In this document: piece after piece, positions 26,430 through 35,868 of the stretch
Numbering within the stretch: position 1 is the first letter of the stretch
Layout of the letters: each line of letters opens with the position of its first letter
Assembly (NCBI GenBank): GCA_016931935.1
Contig: JAFGDW010000157.1
Span: forward strand, 1-64,000
Direction: 5' to 3'
DNA length: 64,000 nt
Origin: Candidatus Zhuqueibacterota bacterium
GTDB lineage: Bacteria > Zhuqueibacterota > Zhuqueibacteria > Thermofontimicrobiales > Thiofontviventaceae
Notes under the pieces: generated by a model
The model's database searches: none
What the model was told of the DNA's origin: nothing
Seen by the model: only the letters and a program-made list of their open reading frames with translations
Program-made: the position numbers and the translations under genes

Positions 26430-27426
26430 TGAAGTCGAAAAAATCATTCTTATCCGTAAAGCGGCGTTCGATCAACCAAAAGTTCGGACATACTGTCCGC
26501 CGAATTGGTTGAATCGCAGTCATGTTCTTTCGGAATGCTACCGTTTTTTTGCTGGATTATACGTTTGCCTATTTCGACATGTGGATGCCATTATGGGCAT
26601 TTACATTCTTTGGCATGGCGTGCTGGCAGCATGGGTGGGAAAAATCTGCCGGAAACCGGTTATCCAAAATATTATTGGCGATGAACATTTATTGATGCAA
26701 CAGCATTGCTGGATTGAAAAAATTATTCTATCGGCGAGCATCGTTATCACACGTGGCAATGTCACAAAACAACAGTTGATCGATCGGGGCATGTCGGCGG
26801 AACGGATTTTCCCGATTCCCAATGTATTTGAATTTACAAAGGTTTCAATACCATTAAATGTTCAAAAAGAATTTGATTTAATTTACATAGGTGTTTTATC
26901 CCAACTCAAACGGCCGGATATTCTTTTAAATGCGGTGCATCATGTCAAAACGAACTATCAAACCATAGTCTCGCTGGCGATTATCGGTGATGGCGAACGC
27001 GAAGCGGAATGCAAATCACTAACTGAAAAATTGGGATTGCAGCGACAAGTCCGGTTTTTCGGACACCAAAGCGATATTTACCCATTCCTGCACAGATCGC
27101 GGATTTTCATCATGACCTCGGATCACGAGGGATTTCCGATGGTTATGATTGAGGCAATGGCCTGCGGACTGCCATGCATCATGCCGGATGTTTCCAACAT
27201 ACCGGAAGTTGCACGCCATAATGAAAATGCGCTGTTAGCTCCGGTCGGTGATGTTGAGACATTTGCAAAACACATTCATGCGCTTGTAACGGATAATGAA
27301 TTGTACCGGCGTCTTTCAGCCGGAGCATATAAAATCCGACAGGAAAAATCAGTAGAATATTCTTTGTCTGCTATTTCCGAAAAATGGGAAATGGCTTTTC
27401 GACAATTAGGTATTTCAATTAAATAA
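26344..27426 (+). CDS. GT4 family glycosyltransferase
   Basis: The 360-residue protein has a GT-B fold. The N-terminal half starts LTILIFARLSDQ and includes NIIGDEHLL. The C-terminal donor domain has IYIGVLSQLKRPDILLNAV, LAIIGDGERE, VRFFGHQSDI, and the retaining-enzyme signature SDHEGFPMVMIEAMACGLP near 261, where the Glu contacts the nucleotide-sugar. It transfers a sugar from a nucleotide donor to a growing chain at the inner face of the membrane. The ATG lies 86 bases inside the upstream AsnB gene, but the beta strand begins right after it, so the long overlap is real. Donor and acceptor are unknown. Confidence 0.88.
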   Translation: MRKKLTILIFARLSDQKLKSKLAPIARLNEVEKIILIRKAAFDQPKVRTYCPPNWLNRSHVLSECYRFFAGLYVCLFRHVDAIMGIYILWHGVLAAWVGKICRKPVIQNIIGDEHLLMQQHCWIEKIILSASIVITRGNVTKQQLIDRGMSAERIFPIPNVFEFTKVSIPLNVQKEFDLIYIGVLSQLKRPDILLNAVHHVKTNYQTIVSLAIIGDGEREAECKSLTEKLGLQRQVRFFGHQSDIYPFLHRSRIFIMTSDHEGFPMVMIEAMACGLPCIMPDVSNIPEVARHNENALLAPVGDVETFAKHIHALVTDNELYRRLSAGAYKIRQEKSVEYSLSAISEKWEMAFRQLGISIK

Positions 27427-27590
27427 GATACTCATCGTTTCCAGTCTCCGGCTGGAAATGCAAAAGGCAAGGCTCTGCCTTGTGAATAAATAAACACACT
27501 ACACGGCTGGGCTGTGAAAGTGATATTCCCGTCGAAATGACGGGATCAGTAATTAATTAATTATCAAATCCAGATTGTAAGGACAATTGC
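27427..27590. repeat. Three consecutive intergenic hairpins
   Basis: TTTCCAG-7-CTGGAAA (27438-27458), AAGGCA-6-TGCCTT (27464-27481) and CCCGTC-5-GACGGG (27528-27544) lie in a row after the GT4 stop. None has a following T-run, so they resemble palindromic repeat elements, though they may dampen transcription. AAGGA eight bases before the next ATG (27591) is a good ribosome site. Confidence 0.55.
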
Positions 27591-28874
27591 ATGAAACACA
27601 GACTGCTCGATATGCTGGTCTGTCCGGTGTGCCAGTCCGGACTGACCATGCATGGGATTGAGGAGACGGGAGTCCGTCCGGATGATTTTCCTGTCAAGCC
27701 GCCGCTATGTACCAATCAGTGCGCACTAAGCGCCCGTTACCCGGATAAGACCTATCATTGTCATGCCTGCATGGAAATTGATGTGCGCACCGGTATTTTG
27801 ATGTGCAAAGCGGATTCCGCACATATGTACCCTATCATAAATAGCATTCCCCGCATGCTGTCATCGGCAATGCACGATCACGCCAGTGAATTTTTCAAGC
27901 TCGATACTGCCACCATCCCCCAACCGTTTCGTTCAGCAATGCAGCGCGCTCTCGCCGAAAGCTCGCATGATAACGGCCGGTTTCAACATATTCTGGAATC
28001 GTTTTCATCCGAATGGAACGAAGTTTCAGATGGAAACAATGCCTGGGGCCGTAGTCTGCAGGAACGACGCCAGTTATTTTTTAAATGCATGAACCTTGAA
28101 CATACAGATTTAACAAACAGCATTGTCTTTGATGCCGGCGCCGGTCACGGCGAAGCGCTGCTCTCCATCGCAGATACCGGTGCAGAAATTATCGGAATGG
28201 ATTTATCTTACTCCGTTGATATTATTCAACGCTTCGTTCAACGGTTGCCAGAAAGGCAACGCAATCGCATTCACCTGGTACAGGGAAATGTATGCGAAGT
28301 CCCGTTTCGTGACCAATCATTTGATCTTGTGCATTCAGCCGGTGTACTGCATCACAATCCCGATACGTTCACCGCGTTTAAAAGTGTCGCCCGCACTGTA
28401 AAAACATTGGGATTAATCTATATCGAAGTGTACTCTGGTGATCATAAAAACCGATTTGAAACATGGATTTGGAAAGCCACTGATATTGCTAAAATTCTGA
28501 CAATTCACCTGCCTCATAGTTTTTTGCATTTGTTATGCTATGTGCAGGTGCCGTTTTACAAGGCGTATCATTATCTGTTCAACCTACTCACCCGAAGTAA
28601 ACGATATCGCAAACGCAGTTTCAAAGAAATGGAATTATCAATTTTTGATGGGCTATCCCCCAAATATGCCTGGCATCATACCACCCGGGAAGTCGCGAAC
28701 TGGTTTCAGAAACTTGGATTCAACAATGTTCGGAAAACATTTTTCAATCATAATGGGATTGGTTTGGTTGGCGAATATGATCCCCATCCGGCGATCACGG
28801 TTGTCGATACGATAAAGCAGCCGCAGGAAATGATAAACGACAAAAAGGGTATACCTGAAAACAAATGGAATTAG
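27591..28874 (+). CDS. SAM-dependent methyltransferase with large zinc-type N-terminus
   Basis: The 427-residue protein starts with an extended Trm112-like cysteine domain: MLVCPVCQSG (Cys11, Cys14), CTNQC and CHACM, followed by PIINSIPRML. The class I methyltransferase core has motif I VFDAGAGHGEA near 180, acidic motif II GMDLSYS, and SAGVLHHNPD. The zinc-type head is longer than in the related genes at 28865 and 41855. It probably methylates a sugar or amine of the glycan in the cytoplasm. It overlaps the next gene by 10 bases, and the pair look like diverged paralogues. Acceptor unknown. Confidence 0.85.
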   Translation: MKHRLLDMLVCPVCQSGLTMHGIEETGVRPDDFPVKPPLCTNQCALSARYPDKTYHCHACMEIDVRTGILMCKADSAHMYPIINSIPRMLSSAMHDHASEFFKLDTATIPQPFRSAMQRALAESSHDNGRFQHILESFSSEWNEVSDGNNAWGRSLQERRQLFFKCMNLEHTDLTNSIVFDAGAGHGEALLSIADTGAEIIGMDLSYSVDIIQRFVQRLPERQRNRIHLVQGNVCEVPFRDQSFDLVHSAGVLHHNPDTFTAFKSVARTVKTLGLIYIEVYSGDHKNRFETWIWKATDIAKILTIHLPHSFLHLLCYVQVPFYKAYHYLFNLLTRSKRYRKRSFKEMELSIFDGLSPKYAWHHTTREVANWFQKLGFNNVRKTFFNHNGIGLVGEYDPHPAITVVDTIKQPQEMINDKKGIPENKWN

Positions 28875-29875
28875 CTCATCTCAAATACCTGATTTGCCCG
28901 AATTGTCAAAACGATCTTACAATCAACGAGATGCGTGAATTCGCTGGAAACAATATTCAATCCGGGAGTTTGTCGTGTCGCCAGTGTCATGCGATTTATC
29001 CAATTGTCAATCACATTCCACGGTTTGTTTCTCCGAAAAACTACGCTGCTAATTTTGGGCTTGAATGGTCGTTGCATGCTCGCACGCAGTACGATAGCGA
29101 AAGCGGCATCAACGAATCGCAGCAACGCTTTTTTAAAGAAACGACCTGGCCGCGTAACCTGGAAAATGAAACAATACTTGAAGTCGGATGTGGCTCCGGA
29201 CGATTTACCGAACATGCAGCATCCACTGGCGCGATGGTCATCAGTATTGACTACAGCAATGCTGTCGATGCAAATTATAGCTCTAATGGTCATCTGGAAA
29301 ATGTGCTCATCATCCAGGCGGACTTATTTCATTTGCCGGTTCGGCAGCATTCGTTTGATAAATTGTTTTGTATCGGAGTTATTCAACACACGCCCGATCC
29401 GCATAATGCTTTTAAATTACTTGTCACATATCTAAAACCACATGGCCATCTGGTTATCGATGTCTATAAAAAATCGTGGCACAGATTTACCACGCCCAAA
29501 CCATATCTCCGTCCGCTCTTATGTAAATTAGCGCCCGAAAAGCTATATCGATTAATTAAGACATACATCGATGTGATGTGGCCGGTAGCGCGACAACTCA
29601 GAAAAATTCCATTCATCGGAAGAAACCTCAATTGGCTGCTGGGTATCGCCGATTATAGCAATCGAAATCTGAACGAAGTAAAGCTAAAGCAATGGGCTTA
29701 CCTTGATTCATTTGATATGTTCTCACCACGTTATGACAAACCACAGACATTATCCACTGTGAAAAAGTGGTTCCAAAATGAAAATTTGACGAATATTGAT
29801 ATTCGTTATGGCTATAACGGTATCGAGGCGCGGGCTAAAGTTCCCGATGAAACCTATCACGAAATCAGACACTAG
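28865..29875 (+). CDS. SAM-dependent methyltransferase with Trm112-like zinc head
   Basis: The 336-residue protein has two CxxC pairs at the N-terminus (Cys11/Cys14 in LICPNCQNDL and Cys38/Cys41 in SCRQCHAIYPIV), as in Trm112-like domains. These are followed by IPRFVS and the class I core: motif I ILEVGCGSGRF near 104, motif II ISIDYSN and FCIGVIQHTPD. The C-terminal third is helical and basic (RPLLCKLAPEKLYRL). The Trm112 module is commonly fused to methyltransferases in sugar loci. It overlaps the upstream methyltransferase gene by 10 bases. Function is inferred to be O- or N-methylation of a sugar or its substituent. Confidence 0.87.
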   Translation: MELAHLKYLICPNCQNDLTINEMREFAGNNIQSGSLSCRQCHAIYPIVNHIPRFVSPKNYAANFGLEWSLHARTQYDSESGINESQQRFFKETTWPRNLENETILEVGCGSGRFTEHAASTGAMVISIDYSNAVDANYSSNGHLENVLIIQADLFHLPVRQHSFDKLFCIGVIQHTPDPHNAFKLLVTYLKPHGHLVIDVYKKSWHRFTTPKPYLRPLLCKLAPEKLYRLIKTYIDVMWPVARQLRKIPFIGRNLNWLLGIADYSNRNLNEVKLKQWAYLDSFDMFSPRYDKPQTLSTVKKWFQNENLTNIDIRYGYNGIEARAKVPDETYHEIRH

Positions 29876-29893
29876 CGGAATAGATCCAATTTA

Positions 29894-31840
29894 ATGTGCG
29901 GTATTACAGGTAAAATATTCATTGACATCAATCATCAGGTTGATCCTCACTTAATCCGTGAAATGACCTCCACACTGACGCATCGCGGACCGGACGATGC
30001 CGGGATGTTCGTCCGTGAGAACATGGGTATTGGTATGCAACGTCTGAGCATCATCGATGTAACCGCAGGCCATCAGCCGATGTTTAATGAAGATCGTTCC
30101 AAAGTTATTGTGTTCAATGGTGAAATCTACAATTACCGATCGATTAAAAACGATTTGGTGAAACGCGGACATCACTTTACATCAAATAGCGATACAGAAG
30201 TGATCATTCATAGTTATGAAGAATTCGGCGTCGATTGTCTTCAACATTTCAATGGAATGTTCGCGTTTGCTATTTTTGATGTTACCGACAATTCACTGTT
30301 TATCGCGCGTGATCGGCTTGGTATAAAACCACTGTATTACTATCTCGATTCCGAACGACTTCTATTCGGTTCGGAAATCAAAGCTATTCTTGCCGATCCG
30401 TCCATCCCCCGCGTTTTAGATCTTGAAGCGCTCGATCTGTATCTTCGGTTTTTATATGTACCAGCGCCGTTCAGTATGTTTAAAGGTATCAGTAAGCTGC
30501 CCGCCGCACATTACGGGATATTCACATCTGAAGGACTGAAATTACATCAATATTGGGATGTTCCATTTCAGCCGGATACATCTGCATCTGAATCTGATTT
30601 TCAGGCTGAATTCAACGAACTGTTTCGTGAATCGGTCGAAATGCGGATGATCAGTGATGTGCCATTGGGTGCGTTTCTCAGTGGCGGCATCGATTCCAGC
30701 AGCATTGTGGCGATGATGTCACAGGCGAGCAGCACACCAATAAAGACATTCTCCATCGGTTTTAAGGAAGGCGGCTACCATGATGAAACAGCCTATGCGC
30801 GGCAGGTTGCCGACTACTTTAACACCGACCATACCGAGTTTCACGTCGATGCAAATGTGCTGGATTTGCTGCCAACGTACATCCACCATTTCGATGAACC
30901 GTTTGGAGATTATGCTGCCTTCCCCACGTTTCTCGTTTCCAAACTGGCACGGGAACATGTGACGGTTGTACTCACCGGTGATGGCGGTGATGAAGTGTTC
31001 GCCGGTTATGAACGTTATGCGTCCGAGCAATTGGCGACATACTATGGAATGCTTCCCAAATCATTTCGAGACCGGGTCATCCTGCCGCTACTCCAGGCGG
31101 GACAATCGGTCATATCGTCGGACTGGCGATTGTCACACTATTTCGCTGATGCCATTAAGAAAACCAGGCTCATGAATATCGATCCCGGCGACCGCTATAT
31201 CTTGAGTTTTCACAAATTCAATAATGCATTGCGTTCAACGCTCTACACATCACCGCATCCTGATAATATCCACCTGTTTCGTCAGTACTGGGACCATATT
31301 AATAGCAGTGACCGGTTATCACAGCAACTTTATCTCGATATAAAAACCTCGCTGCCCGACGACATGTTAACTAAAGTCGACCGTACAACTATGGCCACTT
31401 CGCTGGAGGCACGCGTACCTTTTCTCGATCACCGTATCGTAGAATTGGCGGGCCGAATGCCGTCATCCATGAAACTGCGCCCCTGGCTGTTGAAACGGTT
31501 TGTTAAACGAGCAATGCACGGCATATTGCCGGAAGAAATTATAAAACGCCGCAAACACGGTTTCTCAGCCCCCATGGATCGCTGGCTGCGCCATGACATG
31601 CGTGAGTTGTTATGCGATACATTAAGTGAGCAGGCGCTCAATCGGCATGGATTATTTCATTCGCATTGTGTGCAATCGTTGATCACCAACCATCTAAATG
31701 GCGTCATGAATAATGGCGTGCGATTGTTTATGCTGATGGTATTTCAGATGTGGCACGATACCTATATCCTGAATTATTCTCACGCATCCGAACCACAAAG
31801 CAAAATCAGTCATTATTTGTGGAACGAATCGGTATCATGA
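29894..31840 (+). CDS. AsnB-type class II amidotransferase (copy B)
   Basis: The 648-residue enzyme has Cys2 (MCGITGKIF), THRGPDDAGM, FNGEIYNYRS, SDTEVII, and ARDRLGIKPLYYY in the glutaminase half. The synthetase half has LSGGIDSSS near 262, LTGDGGDEVFAGYERY, EARVPFLDHRIVE and RKHGFSAPMDRW. It follows two methyltransferase genes and is coupled by ATGA to a third. It probably converts a carboxylate of a uronic acid or amino-acid substituent to the amide with ammonia from glutamine. Length and motifs are complete, so it should be active. The carboxylate acceptor is not known. Confidence 0.9.
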   Translation: MCGITGKIFIDINHQVDPHLIREMTSTLTHRGPDDAGMFVRENMGIGMQRLSIIDVTAGHQPMFNEDRSKVIVFNGEIYNYRSIKNDLVKRGHHFTSNSDTEVIIHSYEEFGVDCLQHFNGMFAFAIFDVTDNSLFIARDRLGIKPLYYYLDSERLLFGSEIKAILADPSIPRVLDLEALDLYLRFLYVPAPFSMFKGISKLPAAHYGIFTSEGLKLHQYWDVPFQPDTSASESDFQAEFNELFRESVEMRMISDVPLGAFLSGGIDSSSIVAMMSQASSTPIKTFSIGFKEGGYHDETAYARQVADYFNTDHTEFHVDANVLDLLPTYIHHFDEPFGDYAAFPTFLVSKLAREHVTVVLTGDGGDEVFAGYERYASEQLATYYGMLPKSFRDRVILPLLQAGQSVISSDWRLSHYFADAIKKTRLMNIDPGDRYILSFHKFNNALRSTLYTSPHPDNIHLFRQYWDHINSSDRLSQQLYLDIKTSLPDDMLTKVDRTTMATSLEARVPFLDHRIVELAGRMPSSMKLRPWLLKRFVKRAMHGILPEEIIKRRKHGFSAPMDRWLRHDMRELLCDTLSEQALNRHGLFHSHCVQSLITNHLNGVMNNGVRLFMLMVFQMWHDTYILNYSHASEPQSKISHYLWNESVS

Positions 31841-32754
31841 ACGACTTTACGTTTAATTTCATTTCCCCGGTAACAGGGAAGCATCTAAATCTTCAGCACC
31901 AAACCTATGTAACTCCGGATGGCGATGAATCATATCCGATCATTGATACCATTCCGATACTTGTTCGTGATGTCGATGATCATTTGGAGATGATTCACAA
32001 TTTACAAGAGTCGAATCGCCGCTCCTGGTACATCGACGATCAGGTCACAGCGTACGGTAAGGGGGCGTATCGACATCATATTAAGCGACGTAAAAAAGTA
32101 ATTCAGGCACGATTATCAAATATTATCAAAGCATATGATCATAATGATGTAATTAGAATGATCGACCTGGGTTGTGGAGACGGCGCTTCAAGCCGCTGGT
32201 TGCTGGAGTGCGCTCCGAAGACTGGCTATATATTATTTACAGATTATAATTTCGATCGAATAAATCGTGCCCGGCAATTACTAACCGATCCGAACGGGCC
32301 ATTTTGCAGCTTCGTTCTATCCGATATAACCCGACCAGTCCTTCCGCCGGAATCGTGTGATCTTGTTTTTTCGAATCACGTAATCGAGCATGTTCCCGAC
32401 GATTTCGCTGTTTTTAAAACAGCAGCGTCTATATTAAAAAATGGGGGATATTTTGTTCTCGGCTGTCCCAACGAAGGCGTATTCTTTTGGATGTTAGCTT
32501 ACGCCTTAAATCCTAACTCGATTCGAAATTCCGATCATGTACACTTTTATAATGCGGAAACCTTGAAAGACACGGGAGAACGAGCCGGATTACGATGTAA
32601 AGAAATTATTCACATAGGATACGGAATACCGGATTGGCGTCTGGATGCAATGGTCCGGCAATTCAGATTTTTCGATGATCTGTTTCACGTTGTGGGTTCG
32701 CGCCTGTTTAAATCACAGGCGTCATCACTTTATTTGATTTTTCAGAAATTATAA
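31837..32754 (+). CDS. SAM-dependent methyltransferase, Trm112-like head without cysteines
   Basis: The 305-residue protein is a class I methyltransferase with motif I MIDLGCGDGAS near 108, motif II FTDYNFDRI, and SNHVIEHVPDD. Before it a 40-residue module (FISPVTGKHLNL, then YPIIDTIPIL) resembles the Trm112-like head of its neighbours but has lost all cysteines. I chose the ATG at 31837, which overlaps the TGA of AsnB copy B, over an in-frame ATG at 31750 inside it. It likely acts on the same intermediate as that amidotransferase. It ends a coupled run, and an interspersed palindrome follows. Confidence 0.85.
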   Translation: MNDFTFNFISPVTGKHLNLQHQTYVTPDGDESYPIIDTIPILVRDVDDHLEMIHNLQESNRRSWYIDDQVTAYGKGAYRHHIKRRKKVIQARLSNIIKAYDHNDVIRMIDLGCGDGASSRWLLECAPKTGYILFTDYNFDRINRARQLLTDPNGPFCSFVLSDITRPVLPPESCDLVFSNHVIEHVPDDFAVFKTAASILKNGGYFVLGCPNEGVFFWMLAYALNPNSIRNSDHVHFYNAETLKDTGERAGLRCKEIIHIGYGIPDWRLDAMVRQFRFFDDLFHVVGSRLFKSQASSLYLIFQKL

Positions 32755-32782
32755 AAGTTTATTTGTTACTATTCAGTCGTGT

Positions 32783-32855
32783 TGTCATTCCGGCACGCTA
32801 TGGCGCATCCCGCATGGCGGGACTGGATTCCGCGTTTTTTGCGGAAGGAATGACA
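32783..32855. repeat. 73-bp palindromic repeat element
   Basis: TGTCATTCC (32783-32791) is mirrored by GGAATGACA (32847-32855), with a nested TCCCGC-ATG-GCGGGA hairpin between them. This matches the widely seen TGTCATTCC...GGAATGACA palindromic repeat layout. There is no transposase nearby, so it is a non-autonomous or REP-like element. Confidence 0.7.
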
Positions 32856-33003
32856 TTAATTGAGCAAGTAATAAGCACTTAACGTTGTTTAATTTAAAAC
32901 CTAAAAAAACTATCTGCATAATTAACATCTAAGCGGGAATACCAGCTTCCAGTTTTGTTTCCCTGAACCAGCGTGACCAATTTTCAGATATCAGGAATAG
33001 ATT

Positions 33004-33963
33004 ATGAATTCACATAGCACAAATACATCAATCGAAGTTATCGAGCCACAAATAAAATTGAAACCGAATTCCGGGATCAAACTAAGCACGGCTGTTTCCA
33101 TCGTTATTCCTGCTTACAATGAATCAGAAGCTATCGGCAATGTATTGGACACGTTGCTACAGGGATCCGAAGAATTAAACGTTGAAATCATCGTGGTGAA
33201 TGATGGTTCAAACGATGCGACCAGTGAAATTGTAAAGCAATTTCCGGTGCGTCTAATCAATCATGACCGAAATATCGGCTATGGCGCAGCATTAAAAACA
33301 GGGATCCAAAATTCGCAAGGCTCGCATGTGCTCATTTGTGATGCGGATAGTCAACATCGGGTGGATGACATTATCAAAATGATCAAACTCACCAATCAGT
33401 ATGATGTCATTATTTCCAAACGAATCAAAGGCTCACATCAAAAACGGGACCGCATTATTGGCAAATTTATTATCAAATCAATCGCCAATTTACTAACCGG
33501 CATCCGCATTCCTGATATCAACTCCGGATTGCGTGCTTTCAAAAAATCCATCATCCTGAAATACTTGCATCTGTTACCTAATGGATTCTCGGCATCAACC
33601 ACGTCGACGCTGATTATGCTGGAACGCGGCTATCGCATTCATTGGTTACCGATACACACCATGCCACGTGTAGGCAAAAGTTCAGTGAAACAATTTCGCC
33701 ATGGTTCCCAAACAATTTTGTTAATTACACGGATGATTACTCTGTTCAATCCCATGAAAATATTCCTGCCAATCTCGTTTATGCTTGGCGCTTTTGGCGT
33801 TATCTGGTCGGCCATTTTTTGGCGAGGCGGGTTTTCCACGTTGGGATCATTGTGTCTGCTTTCATCAATTACTATTTTCTTTTTTGGCATTCTGTGCGAT
33901 CATCTTTCCCAGTTACGTCTGGAACGATTTGAAGCATTTGTCGATAAAGAAACGATTAAATAA
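33004..33963 (+). CDS. GT2 glycosyltransferase, polyprenyl-phosphate-sugar synthase type (second copy)
   Basis: The 319-residue protein starts after an unusual 25-residue polar extension, then has IVIPAYNESEAIGNVL, IIVVNDGSNDAT, NIGYGAALKTGI and CDADSQHR, the donor-metal motif. It ends with two membrane helices (about 245-300) like the enzyme encoded at 12846. It should make an undecaprenyl-phosphate-linked sugar for GT-C enzymes. AGGA seven bases before the ATG gives a good ribosome site, so this may be the start of a transcript. Its stop and the AsnB start are adjacent (TAA-ATG). Confidence 0.87.
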   Translation: MNSHSTNTSIEVIEPQIKLKPNSGIKLSTAVSIVIPAYNESEAIGNVLDTLLQGSEELNVEIIVVNDGSNDATSEIVKQFPVRLINHDRNIGYGAALKTGIQNSQGSHVLICDADSQHRVDDIIKMIKLTNQYDVIISKRIKGSHQKRDRIIGKFIIKSIANLLTGIRIPDINSGLRAFKKSIILKYLHLLPNGFSASTTSTLIMLERGYRIHWLPIHTMPRVGKSSVKQFRHGSQTILLITRMITLFNPMKIFLPISFMLGAFGVIWSAIFWRGGFSTLGSLCLLSSITIFFFGILCDHLSQLRLERFEAFVDKETIK

Positions 33964-35868
33964 ATGTGCGGAATTTGCGGAATAATTCGTACGGATGAGC
34001 AGCCGGTCGATAAACTTCATCTGCGTGATATGCTGAATTCAATCAGACATCGTGGTCCCGATGATGAAGGCATGTGGACGAATGCCAATGTTGGTTTGGG
34101 CCATCGTCGCTTAAGCATTCTTGATCTGTCAATGCAGGGACATCAACCGATGTCAACTGAAGATCAAAAGGTACAGATTACTTATAACGGTGAAATTTAC
34201 AATTACAAGGATATTCGAAAAATTCTGGAAAGTAAGGGCTATACGTTCCGTTCCAACACCGATTCTGAAGTGGTTCTGCATGCTTATCAGGAATGGGGCG
34301 CTGAATGTCTCGAACGATTCAACGGCATGTTTGCCATCGGCATCTGGGATGGCGTTCGGCATCAGTTATTTCTGGCGCGCGATCGGTTAGGGATTAAGCC
34401 GATATTCTACTATCATGATCAAAACGGATTGGCATTTGCATCGGAAATAAAGGCGATTCTGTCGCTCCCGCACATTAAGCGGGAAATGAATTATGAAGCG
34501 CTGCACCACTATCTGTCTTTGAATTATGTGCCGGCGCCATTGACACTGTTTGAAAATATCCTGCAACTCGAACCCGGCCAATGTTTGCTCTTTGAAAATC
34601 ATCACCTGAAAACATGGAATTATTGGGATTTGAAATTCGGCGCTGGTAACGAGCGAAAATCAGAACGCTATTACCTCAACGAACTAAATGCGCATCTGGA
34701 ACGCGCTGTAACCATGCGAATGATCAGTGACGTGCCGCTGGGCGCATTTTTGAGCGGCGGGGTTGATTCCACAGCGGTCGTTGCGTTCATGAAGCAGCAA
34801 CATAACGAGCCGGTGAAAACGTTTACGATTGGCTTTCAGGATGCCAGCTATAATGAGCTTCCGTACGCGCAAATAATTTCCGACAAATTACACACCGAAA
34901 ATTATTATGAAATCATCAAACCGGATGCGATAAACACCCTTGAAAAAATTGTCTGGCACAGTGAAGAACCGACGGCAGATGCATCGATGATCCCGATTTA
35001 CTTTTTATCACAAATGACCCGGAAACACGTCACAGTTGCGCTTTCCGGCGATGGGGGTGATGAGATATTTGCCGGTTATGAAACGTACCAGGCATCCTAT
35101 TTATCGCAGTTATATCGATATGTTCCGCAGGTCATCCGCCACAACATTGTTCGTCGACTACTGGAACAATTGCCAGTTTCCGATAAGAAGATGAATTTCG
35201 CCATGAAAGCCCGCCGTTTTATCAATGGCGCCGACTATCCTCTGCCGGAAGCGCATTTCCACTGGCGAATTATTTTTAATGAGAGAGAAAAACGATCATT
35301 ATACAATTCAGATACTTACCATAGAATGGGTGTATTTTATAGTCCGGATTTGTACAATTTATATTTTTCTCGTTCCCAGATTAGCAATCCGTTGCAACAA
35401 ATGCTTTACACCGACACACGCTATTACCTGCCCAATGACATGCTGGTAAAAGTCGACCGCATGAGTATGGCTCATGGTCTGGAAGTGCGCGTACCGTTAC
35501 TGGATCATCAGCTTGTAGAATTTATGGCGACGGTGCCTAATCATTTCAAATTAAAATATTTTATTCATCGGAAATATTTGTTGAAAAAGATACTGGCACA
35601 ACGCTCGCTATCTATCCCCTATCACCGAAAAAAAGCTGGTTTCAATATGCCCATCAGCCGCTGGATTAAGGAAGATTTAAAAGAATATACATATGATGTT
35701 TTATCATCTGAAAATATCAACCGGCTCGGAATATTTAACGCTAACGTTATCATTGCCATGTTAAATAACCATCTGCGTGGCAAGGCGGATCACACGTATC
35801 AAATCTGGTCATTACTCATATTAATGTTATGGCACAATCAGTTTATTGCAGGGAAGCCTCTTCAATGA
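33964..35868 (+). CDS. AsnB-type class II amidotransferase (copy C)
   Basis: The 634-residue enzyme has Cys2 (MCGICGIIR), RHRGPDDEGMW, YNGEIYNYKD, NTDSEVVL and ARDRLGIKPIFYY in the glutaminase half. The synthetase half has LSGGVDSTAV near 263, LSGDGGDEIFAGYETY, EVRVPLLDHQLVE and RKKAGFNMPISRW. The gene sits directly behind a GT2 gene with no gap, and its stop overlaps the next ATG (ATGA at 35865). It is followed by a deacetylase and a FemAB gene. This order resembles exopolysaccharide loci of the exosortase type, in which an amidotransferase, deacetylase and FemAB protein occur together. Substrate is not known. Confidence 0.9.
   Translation: MCGICGIIRTDEQPVDKLHLRDMLNSIRHRGPDDEGMWTNANVGLGHRRLSILDLSMQGHQPMSTEDQKVQITYNGEIYNYKDIRKILESKGYTFRSNTDSEVVLHAYQEWGAECLERFNGMFAIGIWDGVRHQLFLARDRLGIKPIFYYHDQNGLAFASEIKAILSLPHIKREMNYEALHHYLSLNYVPAPLTLFENILQLEPGQCLLFENHHLKTWNYWDLKFGAGNERKSERYYLNELNAHLERAVTMRMISDVPLGAFLSGGVDSTAVVAFMKQQHNEPVKTFTIGFQDASYNELPYAQIISDKLHTENYYEIIKPDAINTLEKIVWHSEEPTADASMIPIYFLSQMTRKHVTVALSGDGGDEIFAGYETYQASYLSQLYRYVPQVIRHNIVRRLLEQLPVSDKKMNFAMKARRFINGADYPLPEAHFHWRIIFNEREKRSLYNSDTYHRMGVFYSPDLYNLYFSRSQISNPLQQMLYTDTRYYLPNDMLVKVDRMSMAHGLEVRVPLLDHQLVEFMATVPNHFKLKYFIHRKYLLKKILAQRSLSIPYHRKKAGFNMPISRWIKEDLKEYTYDVLSSENINRLGIFNANVIIAMLNNHLRGKADHTYQIWSLLILMLWHNQFIAGKPLQ

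Noticed and set aside
28871-29293. Minus-strand open frame of 140 codons
   Set aside because: It is antisense to a methyltransferase gene with complete motifs.
32783-32855. Insertion sequence
   Set aside because: The palindrome is only 73 bp and has no transposase gene or target duplication that I could see.
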